DNA of 64,000 nt from Nocardiopsis_B sediminis (GCF_042650565.1 NZ_JBHSBH010000002.1:1-64000), one strand, 5' to 3'. Shown: positions 42,407 to 51,343, counted from the stretch's first letter. Made by a program: numbers and translations. Notes: a model not told the origin generated them from the sequence alone.

Positions 42407-42835
42407 CTACCATCCTGCTCCGTCAGACCGGCTCGTCAAGAACGAAAGACGAACCTGACGGTCAGGATTGTCCACGTTGAGGTCCACGACGGCGATGGAC
42501 TGCCATGTTCCCAGCTGTAGCCGGCCGTCGAGCACCGGAACGGTCGCATATGGCGGGATGAGCGCCGGCATCACGTGGGAGCGCCCGTGGCCCGGCGACC
42601 CGTGCCGGTGGCGCCACCGGTCGTCGGCCGGGAGCAGATCCCGCAGGGCCGCGAGCAGGTCGTCGTCGGACCCCGCGCCGAGCTCGATGATCGCCACGCC
42701 CGCTGTCGCGTGCGGGACGAAGACGTTGAGGAGCCCGTTCCCGCCCGCCCGCGCAACGAAGTCCCGGCAGGCTCCGGTGATGTCGGTGATGCTCTCGGAC
42801 CGGCCCGTGGGCAGGTCGAGGAGTTCTGTCCGCAT
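42407..42835 (-). CDS. YjbQ/UPF0047 family protein
   Basis: A 142-residue beta-barrel protein of the YjbQ family: NGLLNVFVPHATAGVAIIEL carries the conserved Thr/His, RWRHRHGSPGHGRSHVMPAL the His cluster, and LGTWQSIAVVDLNV the closing motif. YjbQ proteins have weak thiamine-phosphate-synthase activity; their true function is unsettled. Single gene. Confidence 0.92.
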   Translation of the reverse strand: MRTELLDLPTGRSESITDITGACRDFVARAGGNGLLNVFVPHATAGVAIIELGAGSDDDLLAALRDLLPADDRWRHRHGSPGHGRSHVMPALIPPYATVPVLDGRLQLGTWQSIAVVDLNVDNPDRQVRLSFLTSRSDGAGW

Positions 42836-43026
42836 GCGGCAACGCTTACCCAGGCCGACCGGTGATTCAACCCTTTCCGCCCACAGCGGTCGCGATCCCG
42901 GCCCCGCTGATGATCCGCCCGGGTGACTCTTCGCCGCCTTCCCGCCATACTCGAGGACGCCCCGGACCGGGCGGGAGTCCCCGTCCTCCCCGGCCGGGAC
43001 GCGAAAACGGAGGTGGAGGGACCGAC

Positions 43027-44775
43027 ATGGGCGCTGGTCTGCGGCTGGGTCCGATGCTGCGGCACGTCACGGACACGACGGCGACGATCTGGGTGGAGAC
43101 CGACGCCCCCTGCCGGGTGACGGTCGCCACGAGCGAGCACACCGCCCGCGCCGACACCTTCACCGTGCACGGCCACCACTACGCCCTGTGCGAACTGACG
43201 GGCCTGCCGCCCGGCGCCATGCTGCCCTATGAGGTACGCGTGGACGACGCCGTGGCCTGGCCGGAGCCCGACTCCGCGTATCCGCCGAGCCTCGTGCGCA
43301 CCGTCGACCACGGCGCCCCCGCCCGCATCATGTTCGGGTCCTGCCACACCAGCACCGACCACTCGGCGCGGGCGGTGGCGCGCTACGGGGTCGACATGCT
43401 GCGCGCCTACGCCCTGCGCCTGGCGGACCTGCGCTGCGGCGAGGGCGCGGCCGACGACAGCGAGCCGTCGCTGCTGCTCCTCATCGGCGACCAGATCTAC
43501 GCCGACGAGATCCAGCCGCGCATGCAGGCGTTCCTCGACGAGCACCGCAGGCGCCCCGGCGCTCCCGGCACCTCCGGCACGGACAGCGCGAACAGCGCCG
43601 ACGGCCCGCCCGGCGACGAGGTCGTGTTCTTCGACGAGTACGCCGAGCTGTACCGCCAGGCCTGGTCCGACCCCGACCTGCGGTGGCTGCTGTCCACGGT
43701 GCCCACGCTGATGATGTTCGACGACCACGACATCCGCGACGACTGGAACACCTCCGGCGCCTGGCGGAGCGATATCGCGGCCCTGGCGTGGTGGCGGACG
43801 CGGATCACCTCCGGGCTCGGCGCGTACTGGGTCTACCAGCACCTGGGCAACCTCTCGGGGGCCCAGCGGGCCGCCGACCCGGTGTTCGCCGAGGTCGCGG
43901 GGGCCGACGGCGACGCCGCCCCGGCCGTCGACGCCTTCGCCCGCCGCGCCGACGACGACCCCGCCCACCACCTCTGGAGCTACCGCTTCGACATCGGCCG
44001 CAGCCGGATCCTCATGGTCGATACCCGCGCCGGGCGCGACGTCGCCGACGACGCCCGCCGCACCATCCTGGGCCGCGACGGCACCGCCTGGCTCGACCAC
44101 CAGCTCACCGGCGGCGTCGACCACCTGGTGATCGCCGGCTCCCTGCCGTTCCTGCTGCCCAAGGCCGTGCACCACCTCGAGGCGTGGAGCGAGGCGGTGT
44201 GCGCCGGCGCGTGGGGACAGCGGCTGCGCGGCCCCGGGGAGCGGCTGCGGCGCGAACTCGACCTGGAGCACTGGGCCGCCTTCCAGGCGTCCTTCCACGC
44301 GGTCGGCGACGCCGTGGCGGGGCTGGCCGCGGGCGAGCGCGGCGAACCGCCCGCGAGCGTGCTGTTCCTCGGCGGCGACGTGCACTTCTCCTACCTGGCG
44401 CGGGCGCGGGCCCGCGCAGCGGGGGCCGCCCAGGGCGCGGGGACCGTGATCGCGCAGCTCGTCTGCTCGCCCACGTGCAACCGGATGCCCCCGATGCTGC
44501 GCCGGATGACCTGGCTGGCCACGCGCGGGATCACCGCGCTGGTGGGCGCGGTCATGGCGCGCGCGGCCGGGGTCCGCCGCCCCGCTCTGGACTGGCGGCT
44601 CGACGACGGTCCCTGGTACGACAACTCCCTGGCGGCCCTGACCCTGGACGGCCGCTCCGCCGAGGTGGCGTGGTCCCACTCCCCCGACCCGCGCCACCCG
44701 GCACGTGAGGGGGAGCCGGCGTCGACGGCGCGGCCCGTTGTCGCGCAACTGGGTCGCCACCGCCTGTCGGGCTGA
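43027..44775 (+). CDS. PhoD-like alkaline phosphatase family protein
   Basis: The 582-residue metallophosphatase has an N-terminal beta domain (LGPMLRHVTDTTATIWVET), then IMFGSCHTSTDH, the metal-binding LLLIGDQIYADEIQPRMQAF and MMFDDHDIRDDWN, and FLGGDVHFSYLARARA near the C-terminus. It has no signal peptide, unlike exported PhoD, so it may act on a cytoplasmic phosphoester. ATG at 43027 follows GGAGGG. Terminator hairpins lie downstream. Confidence 0.88.
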   Translation: MGAGLRLGPMLRHVTDTTATIWVETDAPCRVTVATSEHTARADTFTVHGHHYALCELTGLPPGAMLPYEVRVDDAVAWPEPDSAYPPSLVRTVDHGAPARIMFGSCHTSTDHSARAVARYGVDMLRAYALRLADLRCGEGAADDSEPSLLLLIGDQIYADEIQPRMQAFLDEHRRRPGAPGTSGTDSANSADGPPGDEVVFFDEYAELYRQAWSDPDLRWLLSTVPTLMMFDDHDIRDDWNTSGAWRSDIAALAWWRTRITSGLGAYWVYQHLGNLSGAQRAADPVFAEVAGADGDAAPAVDAFARRADDDPAHHLWSYRFDIGRSRILMVDTRAGRDVADDARRTILGRDGTAWLDHQLTGGVDHLVIAGSLPFLLPKAVHHLEAWSEAVCAGAWGQRLRGPGERLRRELDLEHWAAFQASFHAVGDAVAGLAAGERGEPPASVLFLGGDVHFSYLARARARAAGAAQGAGTVIAQLVCSPTCNRMPPMLRRMTWLATRGITALVGAVMARAAGVRRPALDWRLDDGPWYDNSLAALTLDGRSAEVAWSHSPDPRHPAREGEPASTARPVVAQLGRHRLSG

Positions 44776-44791
44776 GCGGAGCACGATTTCC

Positions 44792-44832
44792 CGGGCGGGT
44801 TCCGGGCGCGCAGCCCGGCGCGATCCCGCCCG
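44792..44832. terminator. GC-rich nested hairpin between convergent genes
   Basis: CGGGCGGG (44792-44799) pairs with CCCGCCCG (44825-44832), with an inner CCGGGC/GCCCGG helix (44802-44807 with 44813-44818). It fills the gap between the phosphatase and DUF1445 gene ends. Confidence 0.6.
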
Positions 44833-44893
44833 TGCGGAGGTGTCCGGAACTCGGCCGGAAAACTCCCGGAACACGGACACGGTCCGCGGCCGT

Positions 44894-45703
44894 TTACGGC
44901 ACCTGGTGGGCGGAGTCGCGGACGTCGGTGACGGCCATGTGCCCCGGAGCGTGCGCGATCGCGAACTCCGGGCGGGAGGCCATGACCGCCGCCTGAGGGG
45001 TGACGCCGCAGGCCCAGAACACCGGAACCTCCCCCGGTCGCACGTCGACCGGGGAGCCGAAGTCGGGGCGGCCGAGGTCGGCGATCCCCAGCCCCGCCGG
45101 GTCGCCCACGTGCACCGGGGCGCCGTGCACCGCGGGGTAGCGCGACGTGATGCGCACCGCGTCGGCCACCCGGTCGGCGGGGACCGGCCGCATGGACACC
45201 ACGAGCGGCCCGGACAGCCGCCCCGCGGGGCGGCAGGGGCGGTCGGTCCGGTACATCGGGACATTGGAGCCGGTCTCGAGGTGGCGGACCGGGATTCCGG
45301 CCTCCAGCAGCGGGGTCTCGAAGGTGAAGCTGCATCCGATGAGGAACGCCACGAGGTCGTCGCGCCACACCTCGCGCACGTCGGTCGCCTCCGCGGTCAG
45401 GACGCCGTCGGTGTAGACGCGGTAGGCGGGCAGGTCGGTGCGCAGGTCCCCGCCGAAGATCGACGCGCTCACCTCGCCGGGCTCGGTGACGTCGAGGACG
45501 GGGCAGGGCTTCGGGTTGCGCTGGGCGAACAGCAGGAAGTCGAACGCGAGGTCGCGCGGCAGCGCGATCAGGTTGGCCTGGGTGTATCCGGCGGCGTAGC
45601 CGGACGTCGGCACGGCCAGCCCGGACCGGAACAGCCCCCGTGCCCCGGCGGGGCCGAGGGCTGCGGCCTGAGCGGGGGACGGAGCCCGCGGTGTCGGTGT
45701 CAT
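44894..45703 (-). CDS. DUF1445 putative hydro-lyase / D-glutamate cyclase-like (YcsI)
   Basis: The 269-residue protein has the DUF1445 motifs GYAAGYTQANLIALPRDLAF, FLIGCSFTFETPLLEAGIPV, RHLETGSNVPMYRT and VFWACGVTPQAAVMASRP. Mammalian D-glutamate cyclase contains the same domain, and B. subtilis ycsI sits in the ycsF-ycsG-ycsI-kipI-kipA cluster. Here it is the last gene after pxpC, so a role in making or processing 5-oxoproline is plausible, though unproven in bacteria. Confidence 0.88.
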   Translation of the reverse strand: MTPTPRAPSPAQAAALGPAGARGLFRSGLAVPTSGYAAGYTQANLIALPRDLAFDFLLFAQRNPKPCPVLDVTEPGEVSASIFGGDLRTDLPAYRVYTDGVLTAEATDVREVWRDDLVAFLIGCSFTFETPLLEAGIPVRHLETGSNVPMYRTDRPCRPAGRLSGPLVVSMRPVPADRVADAVRITSRYPAVHGAPVHVGDPAGLGIADLGRPDFGSPVDVRPGEVPVFWACGVTPQAAVMASRPEFAIAHAPGHMAVTDVRDSAHQVP

Positions 45704-45719
45704 CGGATTCTGCCCTTTC

Positions 45720-46574
45720 TCAACGGTGGAACCACAGGCGGGTGCCGGGCCGGGCCTGGGCGGCGCGGGAGACATCGGCGGCGGTGACCACGGCGATGAC
45801 CGGGTAGCCGCCGGTCACGGGGTGGTCGGCGAGGAACAGGACGGGGTCGCCGTCGGCGGGAACCTGCACGGAGCCGGGGACCATGCCCTCGCTGGGCAGT
45901 TCGTCGTGGCGGGTCCGCGGCAGAGCGGGGCCTGAGAGACGGGCGCCGACGCGGTCGCTGCGGTCGGTCACCGTGTAGGGGCGGGAGAACAGGGTCTCCA
46001 CGGCCTCCGCGGTGAACCAGTCGTCGCGGGGTCCCAGGACGGCGCGCAGGTGGAGGTCGGCGCCGGGCGGCGGCGGCACCGGGGCGCAGTCGACGGAGGG
46101 GAACCCCTCCGGGGCCGCGCCGACGGGCAGCAGCGCGCCGGGGACCGGGCGTTCGGGTCCGAGCCCGGCGAGGGTGTCGGTGCTGCGCGAGCCGAGGACG
46201 GGAGCGACGTCGATGCCCCCGCGCACGGCGACGTAGCTGCGCAGCCCGCGAGCGGGCGGCCCCAGCCGCAGTTCCGCGCCGTCCGCCAGGCGCAGGACGC
46301 AGTCGGTGGCGCCGCCGCGCCCGCCCGCGTCCACGGTGCAGGTCGCCCCGGTGACGGCGAGGGTGAGCGCGCCGTGGGCGCGCACGCGCAGGCCGCCGTA
46401 GGTGGTCTCCAGCGCGGCGGCGCCGGGCGGGTTGGCCACCAGGCGGTTGGCCAGGGCGTATGCCGCGATGTCGGCGGCGCCCGAGCGCCCCACCCCGAGC
46501 GCGGCGTGGCCGAATCTGCCGGCGTCCTGCACCGTTGTGAACGGGCCGGTCTCCAGCACTTCCAGGGCTGCCAT
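45720..46574 (-). CDS. pxpC: 5-oxoprolinase subunit C (KipA-type)
   Basis: A 284-residue KipA/PxpC protein: VLETGPFTTVQDAGRFGHAA, the conserved GVGRSGAADIAAYALANRLV, and DRVGARLSGPALPRT with SEGMVPGSVQVPADGDPVLF near the end. With PxpA and PxpB it opens 5-oxoproline to glutamate using ATP. Unusually, it is separated from pxpB by 406 bases instead of overlapping it. It ends 16 bases before the DUF1445 start. Confidence 0.93.
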   Translation of the reverse strand: MAALEVLETGPFTTVQDAGRFGHAALGVGRSGAADIAAYALANRLVANPPGAAALETTYGGLRVRAHGALTLAVTGATCTVDAGGRGGATDCVLRLADGAELRLGPPARGLRSYVAVRGGIDVAPVLGSRSTDTLAGLGPERPVPGALLPVGAAPEGFPSVDCAPVPPPPGADLHLRAVLGPRDDWFTAEAVETLFSRPYTVTDRSDRVGARLSGPALPRTRHDELPSEGMVPGSVQVPADGDPVLFLADHPVTGGYPVIAVVTAADVSRAAQARPGTRLWFHR

Positions 46575-46624
46575 CGTGGCGCCCGTCTCCCTTCCTGCCG
46601 GACGCGGCCGATCGGGCCGCGCGT

Positions 46625-46645
46625 GTCCGTTGTCCGTTGTCCGTT
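46625..46645. repeat. Tandem heptamer repeat
   Basis: GTCCGTT occurs three times in perfect tandem (21 bases), followed by a partial GT. It lies in the noncoding gap between pxpB and pxpC, 50 bases upstream of the pxpC start. Confidence 0.85.
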
Positions 46646-46896
46646 GTGCGGGGCGGTGTGTCCCCCGGCTCCCCAGGCGGCTCCCCGGGCCGCCGGCCGC
46701 CGTTCCGGCGCGCCCGCGGCGCCCCGTTGTCCGCCCGGCAGCGGCCCGCGCCGTTCGGACCGCAACGGGGGCCGTCCGCGTCCCCCGCCACACGGCGGGG
46801 GACGCGGGAACGGCCCTCCGTGCCGACGGCCGTGTCCCGACGCCGTCCTCGTCCGGACACGGGCTGCCACCGTCGATCACCGGAAAGTCACAGCCA

Positions 46897-46913
46897 CTAC
46901 CTTTGCAATGTAG
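46897..46913. promoter_or_regulatory. Imperfect palindrome in the pxpB-pxpC gap
   Basis: CTACCTTTGCAATGTAG has CTAC-TT and AA-GTAG arms over 17 bases, within the only AT-rich stretch of the gap, and is followed by TTTTTGTAG. It could be an operator for a second promoter. It does not match the 17-base palindrome upstream of the transporter gene. Confidence 0.4.
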
Positions 46914-46980
46914 ATTTTTGTAGAACCCGCTCCGGCCGCGTAGAGCCGGCGTGCACCCCGCCTCGGCCCCGTCGGCGGGC

Positions 46981-47583
46981 TCACGCCTCGCGGAACCTGA
47001 CGCGTACCCCCGGGCGCAGCAGGCCCGGGGGGTCGCGGTCGAGGTCCCAGATCGGGGCCTCGGTGCGGCCCAGGAGCTGCCATCCGCCCGGGGAGCTGCG
47101 CGGGTAGACCCCGGTGAACTCCCCGGCCAGCGCCACCGCACCGGCGGGGACCCGGGTCCGGGCCTCCTTCCGGCGGGGGACGTGCAGCCGCGGGTCGTCG
47201 CCCACCAGGTAGCCGAAGCCGGGCGCGAAACCGCAGAAGGCGACGGTCCACGCGGCCCCGGTGTGGGCGGCCACGACTTCACGCTCGGTCAGCCCGGTGG
47301 CCGCGGCGATGTCGGCCAGGTCGGCGCCGTCGTAGGCGACGTCCAGGACGACCTCCCCCTGATCGGTACGGCTCCCGGAGCGGGGGCGCAGCCGGCTCAC
47401 CGCCGCCGCGACCGCCTCGGCGCGGCCGGGTTCGATGCGCAGCAGCACCGTGCGGGCCGCCGGGATGATCTCGGTGACCCCGGGCAGGGGCGCGGCGGCC
47501 AGCTCCGCCTGGAGCGCCAGCACCGCGTCGAAGTCGGCGACCTCGACCAGGACGCCGTTGTCGGCACAGGTCAGTGCACGCAC
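46981..47583 (-). CDS. pxpB: 5-oxoprolinase subunit B (KipI-type)
   Basis: A 200-residue KipI/PxpB protein: GVTEIIPAARTVLLRIEP, AYDGADLADIAAATGLTERE, FCGFAPGFGYLVGDDPRLHV and the C-terminal SSPGGWQLLGRTEAPIWDL. GTG at 47583 overlaps the 3' end of pxpA by 13 bases and has GAGGGG five bases upstream. It forms the 5-oxoprolinase complex with PxpA and PxpC. Confidence 0.93.
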   Translation of the reverse strand: MRALTCADNGVLVEVADFDAVLALQAELAAAPLPGVTEIIPAARTVLLRIEPGRAEAVAAAVSRLRPRSGSRTDQGEVVLDVAYDGADLADIAAATGLTEREVVAAHTGAAWTVAFCGFAPGFGYLVGDDPRLHVPRRKEARTRVPAGAVALAGEFTGVYPRSSPGGWQLLGRTEAPIWDLDRDPPGLLRPGVRVRFREA

Positions 47584-48374
47584 GGCCGCCCCTCGGTTCC
47601 CGGCCGGTCCGCGGCCGCCGGGGCGAAGGGGGCGAGGCGCACGCCCGCGGCGGACAGGGCGCCGGAGACCGCCTGGGCCATCTGCACCGCGCCGGGGCTG
47701 TCGCCGTGGACGCACAGCGAGTCGGCCTCGATGCGCACCGGGGTGCCGTCCGCCGCCGGGATGGGCCGCCCTTCGACGATGTCGAGGCAGCGGGCGGCCA
47801 CCTTCTCCGGGTCGTCGAGCACCGCGCCGGGCTCGCGCCGCGAGACGAGGGTCCCTCCGGGGGTGTAGGCGCGGTCGGCGAACGCCTCGCGCACGGTGGG
47901 CAGGCCGGCCTCGTCGGCGAGTCGCAGCCACGCCGATCCGGGCAGGCCCAGCACCGGCAGCCCGGGGTCGTAGGCGCGGACCGCCGCCACGACGGCGGCG
48001 GCCTGCTCCTCGTGGTGCACGATGGCGTTGTAGAGGGCACCGTGGGGTTTGACGTAGCGGACGCGGTCGCCGGCGATCCGGGCGAAGGCGTCCAGCGCGC
48101 CGAGCTGGTAGACGATGTCGTCGGCGAGCTCGGCGGGCGGCACGTCGATGAAGCGCCGCCCGAACCCCGCGAGGTCGCGGTAGCCCACGTGCGCGCCGAT
48201 GGCCACCCCGCGGGCGGCGGCCTGCTCGCAGGTGCGCCGCAGTACGGAGGGGTCGCCGGCGTGGGAGCCGCAGGCGACGTTCGCGCTGGTGACGACGGAC
48301 AGGAGCGCTTCGTCGTCGCCCAGCGTCCAGCGTCCGAAGCTCTCGCCCATGTCGGAGTTGAGGTCGATGTGCAC
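47571..48374 (-). CDS. pxpA: 5-oxoprolinase subunit A (LamB/YcsF family)
   Basis: A 267-residue TIM-barrel-like protein: HIDLNSDMGESFGRWTLGDD at the start, VTSANVACGSHAGDPSVLRR, GAHVGYRDLAGFGRRF, VKPHGALYNAIVHHEEQA, and the closing CVHGDSPGAVQMA. GTG at 48374 follows GGAGG with 5-base spacing. It lies between the NRAMP-like transporter gene (50 bases upstream) and pxpB. Confidence 0.94.
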   Translation of the reverse strand: MHIDLNSDMGESFGRWTLGDDEALLSVVTSANVACGSHAGDPSVLRRTCEQAAARGVAIGAHVGYRDLAGFGRRFIDVPPAELADDIVYQLGALDAFARIAGDRVRYVKPHGALYNAIVHHEEQAAAVVAAVRAYDPGLPVLGLPGSAWLRLADEAGLPTVREAFADRAYTPGGTLVSRREPGAVLDDPEKVAARCLDIVEGRPIPAADGTPVRIEADSLCVHGDSPGAVQMAQAVSGALSAAGVRLAPFAPAAADRPGTEGRPCVH

Positions 48375-48424
48375 GGCAGCCTCCAAGGTGTCGGGGGTCG
48401 CGGGCCGCCCTCGGGGCGGGGTGG

Positions 48425-49669
48425 TCACTGCCAGAGGTCGGCGATGCCGGTGAGGGCGTTGGCGGCGATGTAGAGGGTGAGCAGCCACGCCGCGACGCCG
48501 ATGCCCAGCAGCCACTTCGGGTACCGGTATCCGCCGAGCAGGTCGTGGGACCGGCGCGCGGCCACCCAGAGCATGATGCCCAGCCCCACCGGGAGGATGA
48601 GCCCGTTGAGGGCGCCGGCCAGGATGAGGAGCGTGGCGGGCGCCTGCCCCAGGAGCAGGTAGATGACGGTGGAGACGGCGATGAACCCGGCGACCAGCCA
48701 GCCCTTGGCGCGCTCCAGGCGCGCGGAGAAGGTGGTGACGAAGGAGACCGACGTGTAGGACGCGCCGATGACCGAGGAGATCGCCGCCGCCCACATGATG
48801 ACGCCGAACAGCCGCAGCCCGACCTCGCCGGCGGCCTGGCGGAACGCCTCGGCCGGCGGGTTGGGGGCGTCGAGGATGGCGGCGCCGCCGGCGACCACGC
48901 CGAGGACCGCCAGGAACAGCAGCACGCGCATGACGCCGGTGACGATGATCCCGGTGACGGAGGTGCGGGTCACCGCATCGGCGTTCTCGTGCCCGCCCAG
49001 GCCGGATTCCACCAGCCGGTGCGCACCCGCGTAGGTGATGTAGCCGCCGACGGTCCCGCCGATGATGGTCACCGTCGCCAGGAAGACGTCGGAATCGAGC
49101 CGTTCGGGCAGGACCGACTGGACAAGGGCGTCGCCGACGGGCGGGCCGGAGACGACCGCCGCGTACAGGGTGAGGCCGATCATCAGCAGGCCGAGGGCGA
49201 TCAGGATGCGGTCCATGGCGGCGCCGGCGCGCTTGGCCAGGAAGAGCGCTATGGCCAGGGCGGCGGAGACGGCCCCGCCGATCCGGGCGTCGATGCCGGC
49301 GAGCGCATCGAGGCCGAGCGCGGTGCCGGCGACGTTGCCGACGTTGAAGACGAGCCCGCCGAAGATGATCAGCGCGGCGAGCACGTATCCGGCGCCGGGC
49401 AGGACCTGGTTGGCGAGGTCTTGGGCGCGGGTGCCGGAGACCCCGATGACCCGCCAGATGTTCAGCTGGACGGCGATGTCCACGAGGATCGACACCAGGA
49501 TCGCGAAGGCGAAGGTGGCGCCGAGTTGGGCGGTGAAGGTGGTGGTCTGGGTGATGAAACCCGGACCGATGGCGCTGGTGGCCATCAGGAACATTGCGCC
49601 GAGCAGCCCGCTGCTGAGGAAGACGCGCTTGGCGCGCGGCCGAGGGGGCGCTTGGGGGGACTCGCTCAT
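48425..49669 (-). CDS. NRAMP-family transporter linked to 5-oxoproline genes (YcsG-like)
   Basis: The 414-residue protein has about 11 membrane helices. It carries MATSAIGPGFITQTTTFTAQ where metal-transporting NRAMPs have the DPGN motif, so the helix-1 metal ligands Asp and Asn are absent. The B. subtilis relative YcsG lies in the same cluster. The changed motif and context suggest an organic substrate such as 5-oxoproline rather than Mn or Fe. GGAGG precedes two adjacent ATGs; 49669 gives better spacing. Confidence 0.87.
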   Translation of the reverse strand: MSESPQAPPRPRAKRVFLSSGLLGAMFLMATSAIGPGFITQTTTFTAQLGATFAFAILVSILVDIAVQLNIWRVIGVSGTRAQDLANQVLPGAGYVLAALIIFGGLVFNVGNVAGTALGLDALAGIDARIGGAVSAALAIALFLAKRAGAAMDRILIALGLLMIGLTLYAAVVSGPPVGDALVQSVLPERLDSDVFLATVTIIGGTVGGYITYAGAHRLVESGLGGHENADAVTRTSVTGIIVTGVMRVLLFLAVLGVVAGGAAILDAPNPPAEAFRQAAGEVGLRLFGVIMWAAAISSVIGASYTSVSFVTTFSARLERAKGWLVAGFIAVSTVIYLLLGQAPATLLILAGALNGLILPVGLGIMLWVAARRSHDLLGGYRYPKWLLGIGVAAWLLTLYIAANALTGIADLWQ

Positions 49670-49733
49670 CATGAGCCTCCGCGGTGGTGAGGGGGACGGG
49701 GGCGTCCGCCGGGGTGACGGCGACCACAACGCC

Positions 49734-49750
49734 GTATTGTTGAACAATAC
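49734..49750. promoter_or_regulatory. 17-bp palindromic operator of the pxp cluster
   Basis: GTATTGTT and AACAATAC are perfect 8-base arms around a single G. The site lies 65 bases upstream of the transporter gene and 151 bases from the divergent GntR start. Short AT-rich palindromes of this size are typical for GntR/FCD regulators. A half-like CCAATACTTCAA follows directly. Confidence 0.75.
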
Positions 49751-49900
49751 TCCAATACTTCAATTTCAAGAAGATGTCCGACGATGACGATCGCGTATCG
49801 CCGCGCGCCGCACCCTGAGGGCGGAGGCGCGCGTACCGTCCGTGACAATGGACATGGAGGCCGGAACCCGGGCTCCAGGCGACGATGACGAGGAGCCGGT

Positions 49901-50617
49901 GTGGCGGTGGCGGGCGACTGGATCGACGGGATACCCGACGTCGGCGAGGGCCTGGAGCGGTCGAGCACCGCCGAGCGGGTCGCCGACAGGCTGCGGGAGT
50001 ACGTCATCAAGGGGGCGCTGCCGCCGGGGACGCGGCTGTCGGAGGAGAAGATCGGCCGCAGACTCGGGGTCTCGCGCAACACGCTCCGTGAGGCGTTCCG
50101 GCTGCTGGGCCACGAGCGGCTGCTCGTCCACGAGTTCAACCGCGGCGTGTTCGTCGCCCACCCGGGCCTGGCCGACGTGGTGGACCTGTTCCGGGTCCGG
50201 CGCTCACTGGAGCTCGCCGCCCTGCGCGGCGCCGCAGGGGCGCCGCCCGCGGCGGTGGACGCGGTGGGCGCGGCCGTGGCGGCCGGCACCGCGGCCTACG
50301 ACCGGGGCGACTGGTGGGGGCTGGGCACCGCGAACATGCACTTCCACCAGGCGGTCGCCGGGCTGAGCGGCAGTCCGCGCATCGACGAGATCATGCGGCA
50401 GATCCTGGCCGAGCTGCGCCTGGTCTTCCACGTGATGGCGGACCCGCACACCTACCACGTGCCCTACCTGGAGCTCAATCGGAGCATCTACGAGGAGCTG
50501 GCGGCCGGGCGCCCCGCCGCCGCCGAGGCGCGGCTGGCGGACTACCTGGACACCGCCGAGAAACAGCTCGTCCAGGCCTTCACCGACCGGGAGGCCGGCC
50601 GGGACCCCGACTCCTAG
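49901..50617 (+). CDS. GntR-family regulator with FCD domain
   Basis: The 238-residue protein has the GntR winged helix (VADRLREYVIKGALPPGTRL, EKIGRRLGVSRNTLREAFRL) and an all-helical FCD ligand domain with metal-ligand histidines in ANMHFHQAVAGLSGSPRI and further FHVM. GTG at 49901 has AGGAG upstream. It is divergent from the transporter-pxp genes and should regulate them through the palindrome at 49734. Bacillus uses an IclR-type KipR instead. Confidence 0.92.
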   Translation: MAVAGDWIDGIPDVGEGLERSSTAERVADRLREYVIKGALPPGTRLSEEKIGRRLGVSRNTLREAFRLLGHERLLVHEFNRGVFVAHPGLADVVDLFRVRRSLELAALRGAAGAPPAAVDAVGAAVAAGTAAYDRGDWWGLGTANMHFHQAVAGLSGSPRIDEIMRQILAELRLVFHVMADPHTYHVPYLELNRSIYEELAAGRPAAAEARLADYLDTAEKQLVQAFTDREAGRDPDS

Positions 50618-50639
50618 CGGCGGGGACGCAGCCCGGGGG

Positions 50640-51302
50640 TCAGGCCGCGCCCGCGCCGGGTGCCCCGTAGGCGCGGACGAAGGTCTCGACCGCGGCCCCG
50701 GCCACGGTGCGCACCTCGGCGGCGGGGACCGGGCGGGTCCCCAGCCGCGACCGCCCCTCGATCGGGGCGGTGAGCAGCGCGAGGAACTGCTCCGCGGCCT
50801 GCGCGGGATCGCACGGGCGCAGGAACCCCGACAGCGAGAGCCGCGCGAACCGGTCGGCCAGCGCGTCGCAGAGCCGCCCCGATGTGCGCCCCTGCACGGT
50901 CTCGATCAGGTCAGGGAAGCGCCCCACCTGTTCGTAGGTCAGCCAGCGCAGCGCACGGGCGCGCTCCGAGCAGCACACCCGCAGGAGCCGGAGCGCGGTG
51001 TCGTCGAGGGCGGCCCGGGGGTCGTCACCGGGGTCGCGCAGCCGCTCGGCGGCGGCGAGGTTCTCCCCCATCACCGTGTCCGCCGCGGCCTCCACGGCGT
51101 TGCGGAACAGGGTCTCCTTGTCGTTGAGGTGGTTGTAGACGGTCGGCTTGGCCACGCCCGCGGTCTCGGCGATCTCCTTCACGCAGGCCTGGCCGTACCC
51201 GCGCCGGGCGAAGACGGTGAAGGCGGCGTCGAGGATCGCCTGCCGCTTGTCGATGCGCCCGCGCGGCGCCGCGCGTCCGGCCGATGCCGTCGTCCCTGCC
51301 AT
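50640..51302 (-). CDS. TetR-family transcriptional regulator
   Basis: A 220-residue TetR protein: DKRQAILDAAFTVFARRGYG, then IAETAGVAKPTVYNHLNDKE as helix-turn-helix, and a C-terminal domain of the TetR_C type (LSGFLRPCDPAQAAEQFLAL). Divergent from the Dabb-domain gene, with GGTTCAG elements between. It probably represses itself and that gene. Convergent with the GntR gene across 22 bases. Confidence 0.9.
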   Translation of the reverse strand: MAGTTASAGRAAPRGRIDKRQAILDAAFTVFARRGYGQACVKEIAETAGVAKPTVYNHLNDKETLFRNAVEAAADTVMGENLAAAERLRDPGDDPRAALDDTALRLLRVCCSERARALRWLTYEQVGRFPDLIETVQGRTSGRLCDALADRFARLSLSGFLRPCDPAQAAEQFLALLTAPIEGRSRLGTRPVPAAEVRTVAGAAVETFVRAYGAPGAGAA

Positions 51303-51343
51303 GCCCGCATGCTAGCGCACGCCGGCCGGAACCCTTACCCGCG

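Larger units (their letters stand above)
46575..46980. other. 406-base gap inside the pxp cluster
   Basis: No gene is seen. The gap is GC-rich with a heptamer repeat at 46625 and an AT-rich element with a 17-base imperfect palindrome at 46897. The latter sits just below pxpB and could hold an internal promoter for pxpC. Confidence 0.5.

Noticed and set aside
48425..49669. Manganese transporter (MntH) assignment
   Set aside because: The DPGN metal motif in helix 1 is replaced and the gene sits in an oxoproline cluster.
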